Positions 7,586 to 16,939 of a stretch of 64,000 nt of DNA are shown piece by piece. The stretch is from Lachnospiraceae bacterium (GTDB lineage: Bacteria; Bacillota; Clostridia; Lachnospirales; Lachnospiraceae). The number at the start of each line of letters is the position of its first letter. Positions within the stretch are counted from its first letter, which is position 1. The notes beneath the pieces were generated by a model that saw only the letters and a program-made list of their open reading frames with translations, was not told the origin of the DNA and did no database searches. Where the stretch lies: contig JAFUNC010000011.1 of NCBI GenBank assembly GCA_017473115.1, forward strand, positions 1 to 64,000, given 5' to 3'. The position numbers and the translations under genes are program-made.

Positions 7586-9178
7586 TTAAAACTGATTATA
7601 AATGAACTGGCTGGCATCATAACCCATACCGTATGCACCGAATAAAACGGTGGCTATAAACAAACTTCCGAATATCACCAGCGAAACACCAATTGGCTTT
7701 CGTGCAATCATTTCACGCACACTTCCGCGTCTTCCTACCATACTCACGGTAAACAGAATCAATGTTCCCACTGCCAATACAACATAATCATGAATCCCTA
7801 AACCGAGATTCCAAACGCCTGCCGACAAGACCTCACCGACATTCCAATCCGTAAACATACTGCCAAACATTTTAAAAGTCATCGGTACATCACGGTAACA
7901 ATCCAGCATACGCAGAGAACTCATCAGCAAAAAGGTTCTTATAATTTGAAATGCCTTAAACCAGACCTTTTCTTTTACGCGGAAACGGTTATGGAATTTC
8001 TCATACAAAGGTTCACACTCTTGGGACAACATGATAAAAAAGCAGTTCCCGAGTCCCCACACAACAAAATTCCAAGCCGCTCCGTGCCAGATACCGGTCA
8101 CAAACCACACTGCGATACTTGCAGCATACACCGGAACTCTTTTCCCTATTTTCTCACCTAAAACTTTACGGCTCCACTTGGATACTTTTAACATGGGTTT
8201 ACAAACCGAAATCGGATAAAATAAATAATCCGTAAACCAACTTCCCAGGGAAATATGCCATCTTCTCCAATACTCTTTGATTCCTTTGGAAAAATAAGGG
8301 CGTTTGAAGTTCTCCTGCATCGGGATTCCCAACACTTGTGCAATACCTATGGTAATATCAATACCGCCGGTAAAATCCGCATACAACTGCAGGGCATAAA
8401 ACAGCATTCCCAAGAAGACATAAAATCCCGTATAAGTCGCAGTATCTCCAATCAATGTATTGACACCGATTAACATTCTGTCAGCAATGACCAATTTCTT
8501 AAAATATCCCCAAAGAATTCTCTGTAATCCGAAACTGATATTTGTCCAATCAAAGGTATGCTGTCCGAACAATCCTTTTTCCAAATCGTCATAACGGCTG
8601 ATTGGTCCCTGAATCAACTGGGGAAAGAACGACACAAACAATGCAAATTTGAACAAATTCTTCTGTGCAGGATAAGTTCCCCGGTGCACATCAATTAAAT
8701 ACCCCATACTCTGAAAGGTATAAAACGAAATACCAAGCGGCAAAAGCAAATCCTGAAATGCCAGTACCTTGGTGCTTCCTGTCAGTTCCAAAATACCATT
8801 CATATTGGCAATTACAAAATTGGTATATTTTAGCACTGCAAGAATGCCGAAATTCAGTATGAGGCACACGGTCATAACTGCAAACCGTTTATTCTTTTGT
8901 CTCTCTTTATATGCTTTCTTTTCTTCCTTGGATAACTCCGCTTTATGTGCAGCCAGATAATTTTTCTGTGTTGCATGATTCTGTTCAATCATGCGCCCCG
9001 CCACATAAGTGGTAAGGGTGGTAATACCGATAAAAATCAGGCATTCCCAACCTGCATAAGCATAGAATATATAACTTGCCGCCAGCAAAAGCATCCATTG
9101 ACATTTCTTTGGTATTATGTAGTACACCGTAAATAACACCAGCAAAAAGAAAAGAAAACGATAGGATGTAAAAAGCAT
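7586..9178 (-). CDS. dltB: MBOAT-family acyltransferase, DltB-like
   Basis: The 530-residue polytopic membrane protein belongs to the MBOAT family. It has hydrophobic helices throughout, the conserved RRWHISLGSWFTDYLFYP segment around residue 310, and the catalytic-histidine motif WHGAAWNFVVWG around residue 365. DltB passes D-alanine from the carrier protein DltC across the membrane toward lipoteichoic acid. It starts three bases after the dltC stop. AlgI-type alginate acetylases share the fold, but the adjacent carrier protein and DltA-like ligase favour DltB. Confidence 0.88.
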   Translation of the reverse strand: MLFTSYRFLFFLLVLFTVYYIIPKKCQWMLLLAASYIFYAYAGWECLIFIGITTLTTYVAGRMIEQNHATQKNYLAAHKAELSKEEKKAYKERQKNKRFAVMTVCLILNFGILAVLKYTNFVIANMNGILELTGSTKVLAFQDLLLPLGISFYTFQSMGYLIDVHRGTYPAQKNLFKFALFVSFFPQLIQGPISRYDDLEKGLFGQHTFDWTNISFGLQRILWGYFKKLVIADRMLIGVNTLIGDTATYTGFYVFLGMLFYALQLYADFTGGIDITIGIAQVLGIPMQENFKRPYFSKGIKEYWRRWHISLGSWFTDYLFYPISVCKPMLKVSKWSRKVLGEKIGKRVPVYAASIAVWFVTGIWHGAAWNFVVWGLGNCFFIMLSQECEPLYEKFHNRFRVKEKVWFKAFQIIRTFLLMSSLRMLDCYRDVPMTFKMFGSMFTDWNVGEVLSAGVWNLGLGIHDYVVLAVGTLILFTVSMVGRRGSVREMIARKPIGVSLVIFGSLFIATVLFGAYGMGYDASQFIYNQF

Positions 9179-9181
9179 CGT

Positions 9182-9409
9182 TTATTCTTCCTCTAATCTC
9201 TCAATCAGTGCATATAAGTCTTCTGCCGAATTAAAATTTTCAGGCGTAATATGTTCTGCGGAAATTACCACATCAAATTCTTCATTGATTTCCGAAATCA
9301 GGGATACAATATCAAAAGAATCCAGAATTCCGTCATCAATTAAAGTATCACATTCTTCGAAATCCACATCCGGATGTAAATCCGATAAAATTTCAAGTAA
9401 CTGTTCCAT
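9182..9409 (-). CDS. dltC: D-alanyl carrier protein-like acyl carrier
   Basis: This 75-residue acidic protein has the acyl-carrier fold. The phosphopantetheine site is the serine in DDGILDSFDIVSLISE, around residue 31. In the Dlt pathway DltA loads D-alanine onto this arm and DltB uses it. It lies between the DltA-like ligase and dltB, with AGGAGGAC eight bases before its ATG. A carrier for another amino acid or acyl group cannot be excluded from sequence alone. Confidence 0.85.
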   Translation of the reverse strand: MEQLLEILSDLHPDVDFEECDTLIDDGILDSFDIVSLISEINEEFDVVISAEHITPENFNSAEDLYALIERLEEE

Positions 9410-9462
9410 TTCAGTCCTCCTGTTAAAAACATCTTTTTATAACGCGTATCATTATAGCATTT

Positions 9463-10977
9463 TTATTGTGATATGCAAGTTTCTTCATACATTGCAAGTA
9501 ATGCTTTACGGTCAATCTTACCGTTCGGTGTAAAAAGCATGGATTCCAGCGTCACAAGTTCATTAGGAAGCATGTAACGCGGAAGTTTCTCCCGAAGTTC
9601 TTTGATTACCTCTGCCTTGTCCTTCTCACCCACGTAATAAAGCACTATTTTTTCATCTGTTTTGGAATACACGCAAGCACAGGTTTTGATGCCCTCCAAG
9701 ACATTTACATTGGCCTCAATTTCGCCTAACTCAATACGATGTCCCATATGTTTAATCTGGTAATCCTTGCGTGATACAAAAATCAACTCGCCGTTCTCAT
9801 TCCTTGACGCAATATCACCGGTCCGGTAAATCAGTTCCGGATACGCAGGATTCAAAGGATTCTGCACGAAATTTTCTGCTGTTTTTTCCGGATTATTGTA
9901 ATAGCCCAACGTTACCGAAGTTCCGCGGATGCACAATTCTCCCATATCCGCAGGCTTGTTATTCTCGTCCAAAAGTAAAATTTCCGTATTCTTAAAAGGT
10001 CTTCCGATCGGAATGCTCTCACCCTCTTCAAACAGTCTGTCTGCCCGATAATAACAACACATTCCCGTGCCTTCCGTAGGTCCGTAAAGATTCACAAAAT
10101 CCGTCTCCGGCAAAGTAGTCTTCCAGAGATTAAACTGTTTTACAGGAAATACCTCACTACCGAACGCTACGGTTTTCAGATACTTTGGAATGACCTTCTC
10201 AAACGTCTGCAGACTTGAAATCATTGTCAACGCAGAAACCACCCAGCAGATGGTATTGATTTTCTTTTCATTTAAAAATTCCACTAATTTTATCGGCATC
10301 ATAAAATATCCCTTAGGAATCAGATATGTGGTGGCACCGAATTTTAATGTGGGATACAATTCTTTTAAGCATGCGTCGAAATACAGCGGCGTCTGATTTC
10401 CAAACACCGTATTCTCATCAAACTGCAACACCTCACTCAACTGCTCGATATAATCCAGAACGCTTCTGTGGCATGCTGCCACACCTTTGGGTACGCCGGT
10501 TGACCCGGAAGTAAACACAATGTAAATCGGATCCGTATCAATTGCCTTATCGCGAATTTCCTGCAATGCAGCAACATCCGGTTCCAGATATGCAATGTCT
10601 TCATATAAAACCGCCTCGGCATCTGTTTCAAAACTTTCCGCTTTCTTAATTGTTTTTGTATCACAAATCATCAGCCGCGGCTTCACATTCTCGAGAATCA
10701 AATTGATTCTTGAAACAGGCATCTGCTCATCGATGGGTACGTAAAAACAACCGCCATCAATCACTCCGAAAAAGGCAGCAATTGTCTTCGGATGCTTATT
10801 CATAAAGACAATCACCGGTTCTTTATATATTCCCCGACGATGCAAAAAAGTGCCGACGGAACGGGTCTGTTCATATACTTCCCGGAACGTCAATCCTTCT
10901 TTTTCATTGGCAAATGCCACTTTATCGGGACATTTTTTTACAATTTGATCCATATAATCCAATACGTGATTCTGCAT
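9463..10977 (-). CDS. dltA: D-alanine--D-alanyl carrier protein ligase-like enzyme
   Basis: The 504-residue protein is an adenylation-domain enzyme: it activates an amino acid with ATP and transfers it to the carrier encoded next. Motifs include the P-loop-like YIVFTSGSTGVPKG (around residue 152), NLYGPTEGTG, YRTGD and the C-terminal NGKIDRKALL with its catalytic lysine. Length and gene order (dltA-dltC-dltB-SGNH) support D-alanine loading for teichoic acid modification. The substrate is not proven by sequence, as amino-acid-activating relatives in NRPS-like operons look similar. It is the first gene of the operon, starting at an ATG with AGAGGAAAA upstream. Confidence 0.82.
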   Translation of the reverse strand: MQNHVLDYMDQIVKKCPDKVAFANEKEGLTFREVYEQTRSVGTFLHRRGIYKEPVIVFMNKHPKTIAAFFGVIDGGCFYVPIDEQMPVSRINLILENVKPRLMICDTKTIKKAESFETDAEAVLYEDIAYLEPDVAALQEIRDKAIDTDPIYIVFTSGSTGVPKGVAACHRSVLDYIEQLSEVLQFDENTVFGNQTPLYFDACLKELYPTLKFGATTYLIPKGYFMMPIKLVEFLNEKKINTICWVVSALTMISSLQTFEKVIPKYLKTVAFGSEVFPVKQFNLWKTTLPETDFVNLYGPTEGTGMCCYYRADRLFEEGESIPIGRPFKNTEILLLDENNKPADMGELCIRGTSVTLGYYNNPEKTAENFVQNPLNPAYPELIYRTGDIASRNENGELIFVSRKDYQIKHMGHRIELGEIEANVNVLEGIKTCACVYSKTDEKIVLYYVGEKDKAEVIKELREKLPRYMLPNELVTLESMLFTPNGKIDRKALLAMYEETCISQ

Positions 10978-11061
10978 TTGTTTTCCTCTTTTTATAAAAA
11001 CATTCTATATACGATTAAAACACTTTTATTTGCGCTTTCATTTACATCGTACTATTTACAG

Positions 11062-11772
11062 TCACAGAAGACTTTGATACTTCTTCTTAAGCACACCGCA
11101 TTCCAATACAGCCTTTCTTGCCATTACTTCCAAAGTATCCAGATATCCTGCCCCGACCAAACCGTTTCTCTTTGCCTGTGACAGTTCCGTACAACCTAGT
11201 ACCAATATCTCAGCACCCTTATCCTGCAAGTGTTTTTCGACCGCTCTTATTTTATCTTCCGGAATTGTTTTGCCTGCTTTTACATCTTCATAAATCATAC
11301 TCATCACAAGTTTCTGATGATATTCATCCGGAATCACGGTTACGATTCCCAAGCGCTCTAATCCCTTTTGAAACAATTCCGTTTGAATCGTACCATCCGT
11401 AGCCAAAATCCCCGCACAGCGGACTCCTGCTTCTTTTAAACAAACCGCGGTTTCTTCAATGGCATGAATCATAGGTAAGCCATTCCTGCTCAGTTCTTCA
11501 TAAAAGTAAAATGCCGTGTTGCATGGCATCGCCAGGATCTGTGCACCGCGTTCCTCCAGTTCTTTTTTTACCCGTAAGATTTCCGGCACCGGATTCTGCG
11601 CGCTGCGTCCCAGAATATACTCGGTCCGGTCCGGAATGCCCGGCATATTGATAATATCCATATTGATATGGTCACTGTCCTTTGCAGCCTCTGTCATTTC
11701 TATGATAAGTTCCATAAAAAGTGCCGTGGCAAGAGGGCCCATACCTCCGATAATACCTAGTTTTCTTTTCAT
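11062..11772 (-). CDS. Aspartate/glutamate racemase family protein
   Basis: The 236-residue protein starts MKRKLGIIGGMGPLAT, a typical Asp/Glu racemase N-terminus. It has the two catalytic cysteines of the PLP-independent family in MPCNTAFYFY (about residue 80) and LGCTELSQAK (about residue 192). It would interconvert L- and D-forms of aspartate, glutamate or a related amino acid. The start at 11772 is chosen because GGAG lies eight bases before it; an earlier in-frame ATG would overlap the previous gene. It sits directly upstream of the dlt-like operon, so a link to cell-wall D-amino acids is possible but unproven. Confidence 0.8.
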   Translation of the reverse strand: MKRKLGIIGGMGPLATALFMELIIEMTEAAKDSDHINMDIINMPGIPDRTEYILGRSAQNPVPEILRVKKELEERGAQILAMPCNTAFYFYEELSRNGLPMIHAIEETAVCLKEAGVRCAGILATDGTIQTELFQKGLERLGIVTVIPDEYHQKLVMSMIYEDVKAGKTIPEDKIRAVEKHLQDKGAEILVLGCTELSQAKRNGLVGAGYLDTLEVMARKAVLECGVLKKKYQSLL

Positions 11773-11839
11773 GTTGTACTCCGTCTGCGTTGTCCAAACC
11801 GACAACACTTCACTCACTATTATTGCTATAACCGCTTCA

Positions 11840-13456
11840 TTAATCCGCATTCACCGTCGGAAACAGTGTATGGTCATACACATGACTTCGCCGTACGGCC
11901 TCGTCCGCCAACAGTTGGTTTTCAGACCACATAAAAACAATGGTTTTATCCGCACGTGGGGTTGCATCAAAATGATACCATCCCTCACCGGTATCTACTA
12001 AATTCCAGTAATGACTGCTAGTGGTAGACTTACGCCAAATGTCTACATTAGCAATTCCCGCCCTTGTCAACAGTGCCTTTGACACACTGGCATAGGTATA
12101 ACAATCACCTTTACGATTGATAAATCCGTCATATGCGGATTCCACCCAATTCTCCTTCTGCGAATCACTCACCCAACCAATCTGCCATCGGGTCCAATTA
12201 TAAATCGCTTCTGCTTTTTCATAATCCGTCATATCGTCCGTAATGATTTCTGCAAGGATTTTATCCGCTTCCGCATACATAACTTCCATAGTAACCGCCT
12301 CATTACGTTCCGGCATTACCGTCAATTTAATTTCCTGCGACGCCACATTTCCGGATACGTCCGTAGCCGTATAGATAACAGGATATGTACCCAACGTGGT
12401 TAAATCCACTGCACTATTATCAATCTCTACCGTAACTGCTCCGTCACAGGCATCAATGGCACTGATACCGTTGCGGTAGGATACATTTTCTCCGACGCAT
12501 ACGGATATATTGCCTACACCAACCAAAACCGGGGCCTCCGTGTCCGGAATCAGAATTAACTTCTCGAGTGCTTCCGTTTGATTTCCTGCTGAATCCTTTG
12601 CCACAAGTACTACGTCCTGCTCTCCTTCCAAACTCCAATCCGGTTCGATTTTATAGGAATACGTTACCTTTGTATGATCCTCAATTGTATCCACAAAACA
12701 ATCAGCCTCGATAGGATGGTTTAAATAACCGGTTGTCTCTTTTGTAGTAAGAACCGGTGCCTTTGAATCCGTAATCTCCATACTGACTTCACAGCGGATT
12801 CCTTCCACGTCAAGCCATACCGGATAAACACCAACTTCATCCGTTTTCACAAAAGAAAGACCGGTTCCCGCATAAGAAATCTCCCCGGTTTTCAATAAAA
12901 ACCATTCCGGTGCCGGAACTCCCTGTGTAATATCCCATACATAGTTTTCATGTAATTTTACTTTTAAAATGTATAACTCTGACGTAAGTTTCGTTTCATT
13001 GCCGGAAGTATCCGTAAGCCGAATCGTTACTTCCTGCATTCCGTAACCACCGAAATCCGGTCGTTTTTCAAAAGAAATCCTGACCGGTGTCACATCACAA
13101 ACATCCGTCACAAAAGATTCAGCCTCATATACTTCACCAACCGACATATAAATCGGCACTGCCTCAGCCGTAGGTGCAACGGTATCCACTACATTTAAAA
13201 TACCGGTCCGCGTAAAACCGTCTGCCGAAATTCTTAATTCGTATTTTCCGGGTATGGTTGTATCAAACTCCGGACAATCTTCTGCAAAGGAAATGCTTTC
13301 AACGTCCCGTTTGACAAAATCTTCTGCTGTTACCTCGGTTCCCGCTTCTACGGTAATGCTGCTGTAGGTTTTATCAAAGGTATACCAGACAAACGCTGCC
13401 ACCGCCAGATTCAATAGTATCAGTATTGGCACTGCTATCCAAATTCGTTTTTTCAT
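11840..13456 (-). CDS. Membrane-anchored Ig-like / transglutaminase-core protein
   Basis: The 538-residue protein has an N-terminal signal anchor (residues 5-26), then about four Ig-like domains with the VDTVAPTA / DSKAPVL / PDTEAPVL linkers typical of DUF5011-like cell-surface modules. The C-terminal domain resembles a transglutaminase core, with the triad in GDCYTYA (Cys, about residue 453), SHYWNLV (His) and WYHFDATPR (Asp). Such proteins act outside the cell, often as peptidases or in wall remodelling; the substrate is unknown. It lies between the racemase and a coiled-coil membrane protein gene, all on one strand. Confidence 0.75.
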   Translation of the reverse strand: MKKRIWIAVPILILLNLAVAAFVWYTFDKTYSSITVEAGTEVTAEDFVKRDVESISFAEDCPEFDTTIPGKYELRISADGFTRTGILNVVDTVAPTAEAVPIYMSVGEVYEAESFVTDVCDVTPVRISFEKRPDFGGYGMQEVTIRLTDTSGNETKLTSELYILKVKLHENYVWDITQGVPAPEWFLLKTGEISYAGTGLSFVKTDEVGVYPVWLDVEGIRCEVSMEITDSKAPVLTTKETTGYLNHPIEADCFVDTIEDHTKVTYSYKIEPDWSLEGEQDVVLVAKDSAGNQTEALEKLILIPDTEAPVLVGVGNISVCVGENVSYRNGISAIDACDGAVTVEIDNSAVDLTTLGTYPVIYTATDVSGNVASQEIKLTVMPERNEAVTMEVMYAEADKILAEIITDDMTDYEKAEAIYNWTRWQIGWVSDSQKENWVESAYDGFINRKGDCYTYASVSKALLTRAGIANVDIWRKSTTSSHYWNLVDTGEGWYHFDATPRADKTIVFMWSENQLLADEAVRRSHVYDHTLFPTVNAD

Positions 13457-13591
13457 TTTTTTAATCCCTTAATTTTAGCCTTTCACAATTGTTCCCCCAA
13501 TTGCTTATGCCCGTTTTCCTTTTCTCAAAGGGAAATCCGCTGTTTAAAACCACAGCGGATTGCGACTTTTTAATTATACATATTTTTTGCT

Positions 13592-14767
13592 TTACAAACG
13601 TGCCTTCATACGGTTTTCAAAGGCTTCCAACTGTTGCAAAACCTGATTTGCATATTGCGGATACGCATGTATCATATCTTTTAATTTTACCTGCGCATCC
13701 ACTGCCACATCCTTATTGTATTCCATCTGCTTACGCAAATTCTGTCTTTGTTCCACCAACCCATGACGTATTTCAACCATTTCCTTACGGTTAATCAACG
13801 CTTCTGCCTGATGTATCCAAATATCCGGATCGGCAATATGCAGTTTACGCATATGTTGCAATAACTCGTTACGATAAAAGGTAATATCCTGCTTTGTCTG
13901 TTCGAAACGTTCCCGTTCTGCACGCTCCGATACATATTTGTCCCACAGTTCTTTTAATTCTGCGGAACTGTCCACTTTATATTTCATATAAAGATATTCC
14001 AACAAATTAGTATTGTTTACATATCTGATCTTTACCGTATTATGCATATGTATCAATTTACCGATACTTTTTTCCACTCTGGCTGCTTCCTGCTGCATAT
14101 CGATATTTTTTACAAATAAAATTGTAAAAGCAACCGCCACAGCCCCCGCAGTCAAAATATATCCGATTTGTGCATCCAGTTCAAAACCAAACTGTAAAAT
14201 CAAAAGCATAATCACGCAGGTAACCGCTGCCACCGTACAGATAAAAAACACACCTTTGATATTGGCAAGCATACCCTTTAATTCGGCTTTACGAAAATAA
14301 TACGCCTGTTTTTCCCCTTCAATACGCCTCAAATCTTCTTTTACAAGTTTCTGATAATCCTCTGCTTTCTTGAGTTTATCATACCCTTCCGGCATCTCAT
14401 CTTCCATACGCTCCATCAATGTATAATCTTCACTGCTTAAAAGATCCTTCTTTGCGGTATAATTTGTAAATTCCTTTTCCAATCTTAAAAGTTTTGAAGC
14501 ACAGTCCTGAATCGGCGTGCTGATGTGCTCCGGCAAACGGTCAATCTCATCCGTATCATTCAAATATGCGGTCACTGAATCATATTCCCGATTCAAAATG
14601 TCAATCTCATCGGATGCCGCCTTCATCTGCTCCAGACAACTTTCAATATAACGGGTTCTCTGGGTATCATCCGTAAAATTAGACACCTCGTAATACTGCG
14701 CCTCATTTACCTGTGCATCATATTCAGTTGTCTTTTTACTTCCGAATAAATTATTCCAAAAACCCAT
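13592..14767 (-). CDS. Coiled-coil protein with a central double membrane segment
   Basis: The 391-residue protein has a charged N-terminal helical half, two hydrophobic helices around residues 176-195 and 202-220, and a second long helical half rich in Glu, Lys and Gln. The layout (coil, helical hairpin, coil) would put both soluble halves on the same, probably cytosolic, side. No family is recognised. It starts with GGAGAGAC before ATG, 12 bases after the TPR gene, and is the last of four co-directional genes that appear to form one cassette. Confidence 0.65.
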   Translation of the reverse strand: MGFWNNLFGSKKTTEYDAQVNEAQYYEVSNFTDDTQRTRYIESCLEQMKAASDEIDILNREYDSVTAYLNDTDEIDRLPEHISTPIQDCASKLLRLEKEFTNYTAKKDLLSSEDYTLMERMEDEMPEGYDKLKKAEDYQKLVKEDLRRIEGEKQAYYFRKAELKGMLANIKGVFFICTVAAVTCVIMLLILQFGFELDAQIGYILTAGAVAVAFTILFVKNIDMQQEAARVEKSIGKLIHMHNTVKIRYVNNTNLLEYLYMKYKVDSSAELKELWDKYVSERAERERFEQTKQDITFYRNELLQHMRKLHIADPDIWIHQAEALINRKEMVEIRHGLVEQRQNLRKQMEYNKDVAVDAQVKLKDMIHAYPQYANQVLQQLEAFENRMKARL

Positions 14768-14779
14768 TCTGTCTCTCCG

Positions 14780-15607
14780 CTACTGTATACATCTGCGATA
14801 TTCTTCTTTGCAATCCGTTATGGTTTTTTCTATCCATTCTGCAAATTGCTCTTCACCTGCTGCCTGATTCTTCTGTTTCAGTTCTTCCAGTTCAATACCG
14901 GGACCGCTCTCCCATTTACTGTTTGCTTCCTGCATTTTACTTTCCAACCGCAAAGTAATTTCCCGCATCTGCACGTCATCACTGATGGTACGGATATACT
15001 CACTGTCGGACATACTAAAACGCATACACGCTGCATAATAGTAGTAGTGTTCTTCTTTGCCGTCCAATTCGTAGGCTTTGATAAAATCCTGTTTTGCCTG
15101 CTCCAGCAAAAACAACCCCGCTCTTGCCATACCCATACTGTGATAAATATCTGCCTGTAATTCCGCCTCTTCCGGCAGGGTATCTGCCAATGCCGCCTCA
15201 TATTCTTTTAACGCATGTACATAGCGGTCTTTTTGCAAAAAATAATCTCCGCGTTTCTTTCTTCGTTCAGGTCCGCTGTCATTATTCTCTTCACCCAACA
15301 ATTCCAGAAAACGTGCCTGTTGCCCGCTGCTGATAAAAGGAAAGGCCTCCAATAATGCCTGCACAAACTGTGCCGTATCTGCCTTTTTGCTCAATAATTG
15401 ATACATACGGTCAGCCATTCCCGTTGCTTCGCATTCGTCTTCCAGCCAATTGGCCAATTCAGTTGTAAAGATATCTTTTTCCAGAAGTTCCGTATTATCG
15501 TATATACAATAAACCAGTTCTTCTGCCGAAAAAATATTACAACATATCTTTTCCAGAAAAAAGGGCTTATTCGCTTTTCTTCCGATACACTTGTATACCT
15601 TACCCAC
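14780..15607 (-). CDS. TPR-like protein of the DUF5716/5717 cassette
   Basis: The 275-residue soluble protein has tetratricopeptide-like repeats around residues 125-205 (GDYFLQKDRYVHALKEYEAA and YHSMGMARAGLFLLEQAKQD). Its N-terminal part contains CIGRKANKPF and a cysteine pair (ICCNIF). I choose the GTG at 15607 because GGAGAGG lies about six bases before it and it follows the upstream stop by 16 bases; a longer frame would overlap that gene. TPR proteins scaffold partners, here plausibly the actin/Hsp70-like protein before it and the membrane protein after it. Confidence 0.65.
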   Translation of the reverse strand: MGKVYKCIGRKANKPFFLEKICCNIFSAEELVYCIYDNTELLEKDIFTTELANWLEDECEATGMADRMYQLLSKKADTAQFVQALLEAFPFISSGQQARFLELLGEENNDSGPERRKKRGDYFLQKDRYVHALKEYEAALADTLPEEAELQADIYHSMGMARAGLFLLEQAKQDFIKAYELDGKEEHYYYYAACMRFSMSDSEYIRTISDDVQMREITLRLESKMQEANSKWESGPGIELEELKQKNQAAGEEQFAEWIEKTITDCKEEYRRCIQ

Positions 15608-15623
15608 TTTTTTCCTCTCCGTT

Positions 15624-16919
15624 TTATCCCTGCAATTCCATTTCTTCCGTCCATTCTTTTCCGCAGGAAGGATAAATCTCTCCAAACCCTAAATCCGTCG
15701 CATGAAATACCACTCGGTTCTCTGAAGTCATCCGGATATCCAATTCTATTCGGGTCATCCGGTTGGCCGCCATCGGCAACCCTTTTAACTCAAATTCCGC
15801 TACGGCAGTTTGTCTGCCGTTCATATACTCTACCGTTACCGGAACTACGTCTGTTCCGTGCAGAATAATCTCTGTTTTGGCTTCTGCTTCATACCAATGT
15901 TCTCCGGCCTCTATCAGGGATAAATTTATCTCCTTGCTGCCTTCATTAACCAAAACACCGATACCGCATTTTATACGGTCTGCGCCAAAATAACGAATGC
16001 GCTTCTCGTATCCGGACGGATTTGCTTTTTCTCTGGCCGCCAGACATGCGCCCTTGCTAAACAGATTATTTCCCTTGAAAACCCTGCGGTTCCGGCAAAG
16101 AAACCTGAGAGAACTGTTACACCAGTCATCATAAAATCCTTCACCAATCAGGAACACACCCGAAAACACCCTGTTCTCGCAAATTTCCGTGGCAATCTGC
16201 AGTAACTTATTATCCTTCTCCACATTACTCAAATAACGGGGATCTTTTACTTTAAAATCCGCATATTCTTTCGCTTCCACCATTGCGATTCCCGGATTTA
16301 CAAAAAGATTACGTTCTAATCGATAACTCCACAAATTCTCACTTGCGGCATCAAATACAAGTACCTGATGATTCTGCAATGCTTCGCTTTGATATAGCAT
16401 ATAAAAGAACACGCACTCTTCATATCCGGTAAACGAAAATCTCTCCGGCTCCACTTTCAGCACACTGACTGCGGACTGTAACATTTTAATCATTTCCACA
16501 TCCGCCTGACGCAGGGCTATGGTGATATTGGCTATCTTTTCCGGCGTCTCCATAATGGGTAACATCCCAAGACTTCTCTTGATGAATAGCGCCAGCAAAT
16601 CCTTTGCATGATATTCTTCCCGGTCAATGGTAACGGTTCCGCCTTCTTTGGCAGTCTCCAAAAATCCGGTAACCAACCGGCCGTCTCCCGCATCCGCGCA
16701 TTCCACGGCCTCGTCACCGATGACCCATTGGGAAGCGCTTCTTTTGCGACAGATTGCCAGAGGAATATTGTACTGCTCCTCGGAAGTGCTGAATGTCTCC
16801 GGATTGTCACTGTCTATGCGACAAAAACTCATCTGGACATATTCATCGTTCAAATCATAACCTACCACATAGCGGTCTTTATTCATTTTTTCAAATACAT
16901 CTTTAATTTCTGCCAACAT
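15624..16919 (-). CDS. DUF5716-like protein with an actin/Hsp70-type ATPase outline
   Basis: This 431-residue protein appears to belong to the DUF5716 family. Its sequence outlines the actin/Hsp70 fold: VVGYDLNDEYVQMS near residue 20 resembles phosphate-1, QVLVFDAASENLWSY near residue 187 resembles phosphate-2, VFLIGEGFYDDW near residue 255 resembles the adenosine motif, and NNLFSKGACLAA near residue 285 resembles the helix that follows in DnaK. The C-terminal 130 residues look like a beta-rich domain. Nucleotide binding is inferred from these similarities. GGAG precedes the ATG. It lies 20 bases after the 1188-aa gene. Confidence 0.65.
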   Translation of the reverse strand: MLAEIKDVFEKMNKDRYVVGYDLNDEYVQMSFCRIDSDNPETFSTSEEQYNIPLAICRKRSASQWVIGDEAVECADAGDGRLVTGFLETAKEGGTVTIDREEYHAKDLLALFIKRSLGMLPIMETPEKIANITIALRQADVEMIKMLQSAVSVLKVEPERFSFTGYEECVFFYMLYQSEALQNHQVLVFDAASENLWSYRLERNLFVNPGIAMVEAKEYADFKVKDPRYLSNVEKDNKLLQIATEICENRVFSGVFLIGEGFYDDWCNSSLRFLCRNRRVFKGNNLFSKGACLAAREKANPSGYEKRIRYFGADRIKCGIGVLVNEGSKEINLSLIEAGEHWYEAEAKTEIILHGTDVVPVTVEYMNGRQTAVAEFELKGLPMAANRMTRIELDIRMTSENRVVFHATDLGFGEIYPSCGKEWTEEMELQG

Positions 16920-16939
16920 AACTACACTCCGGGGAATTT

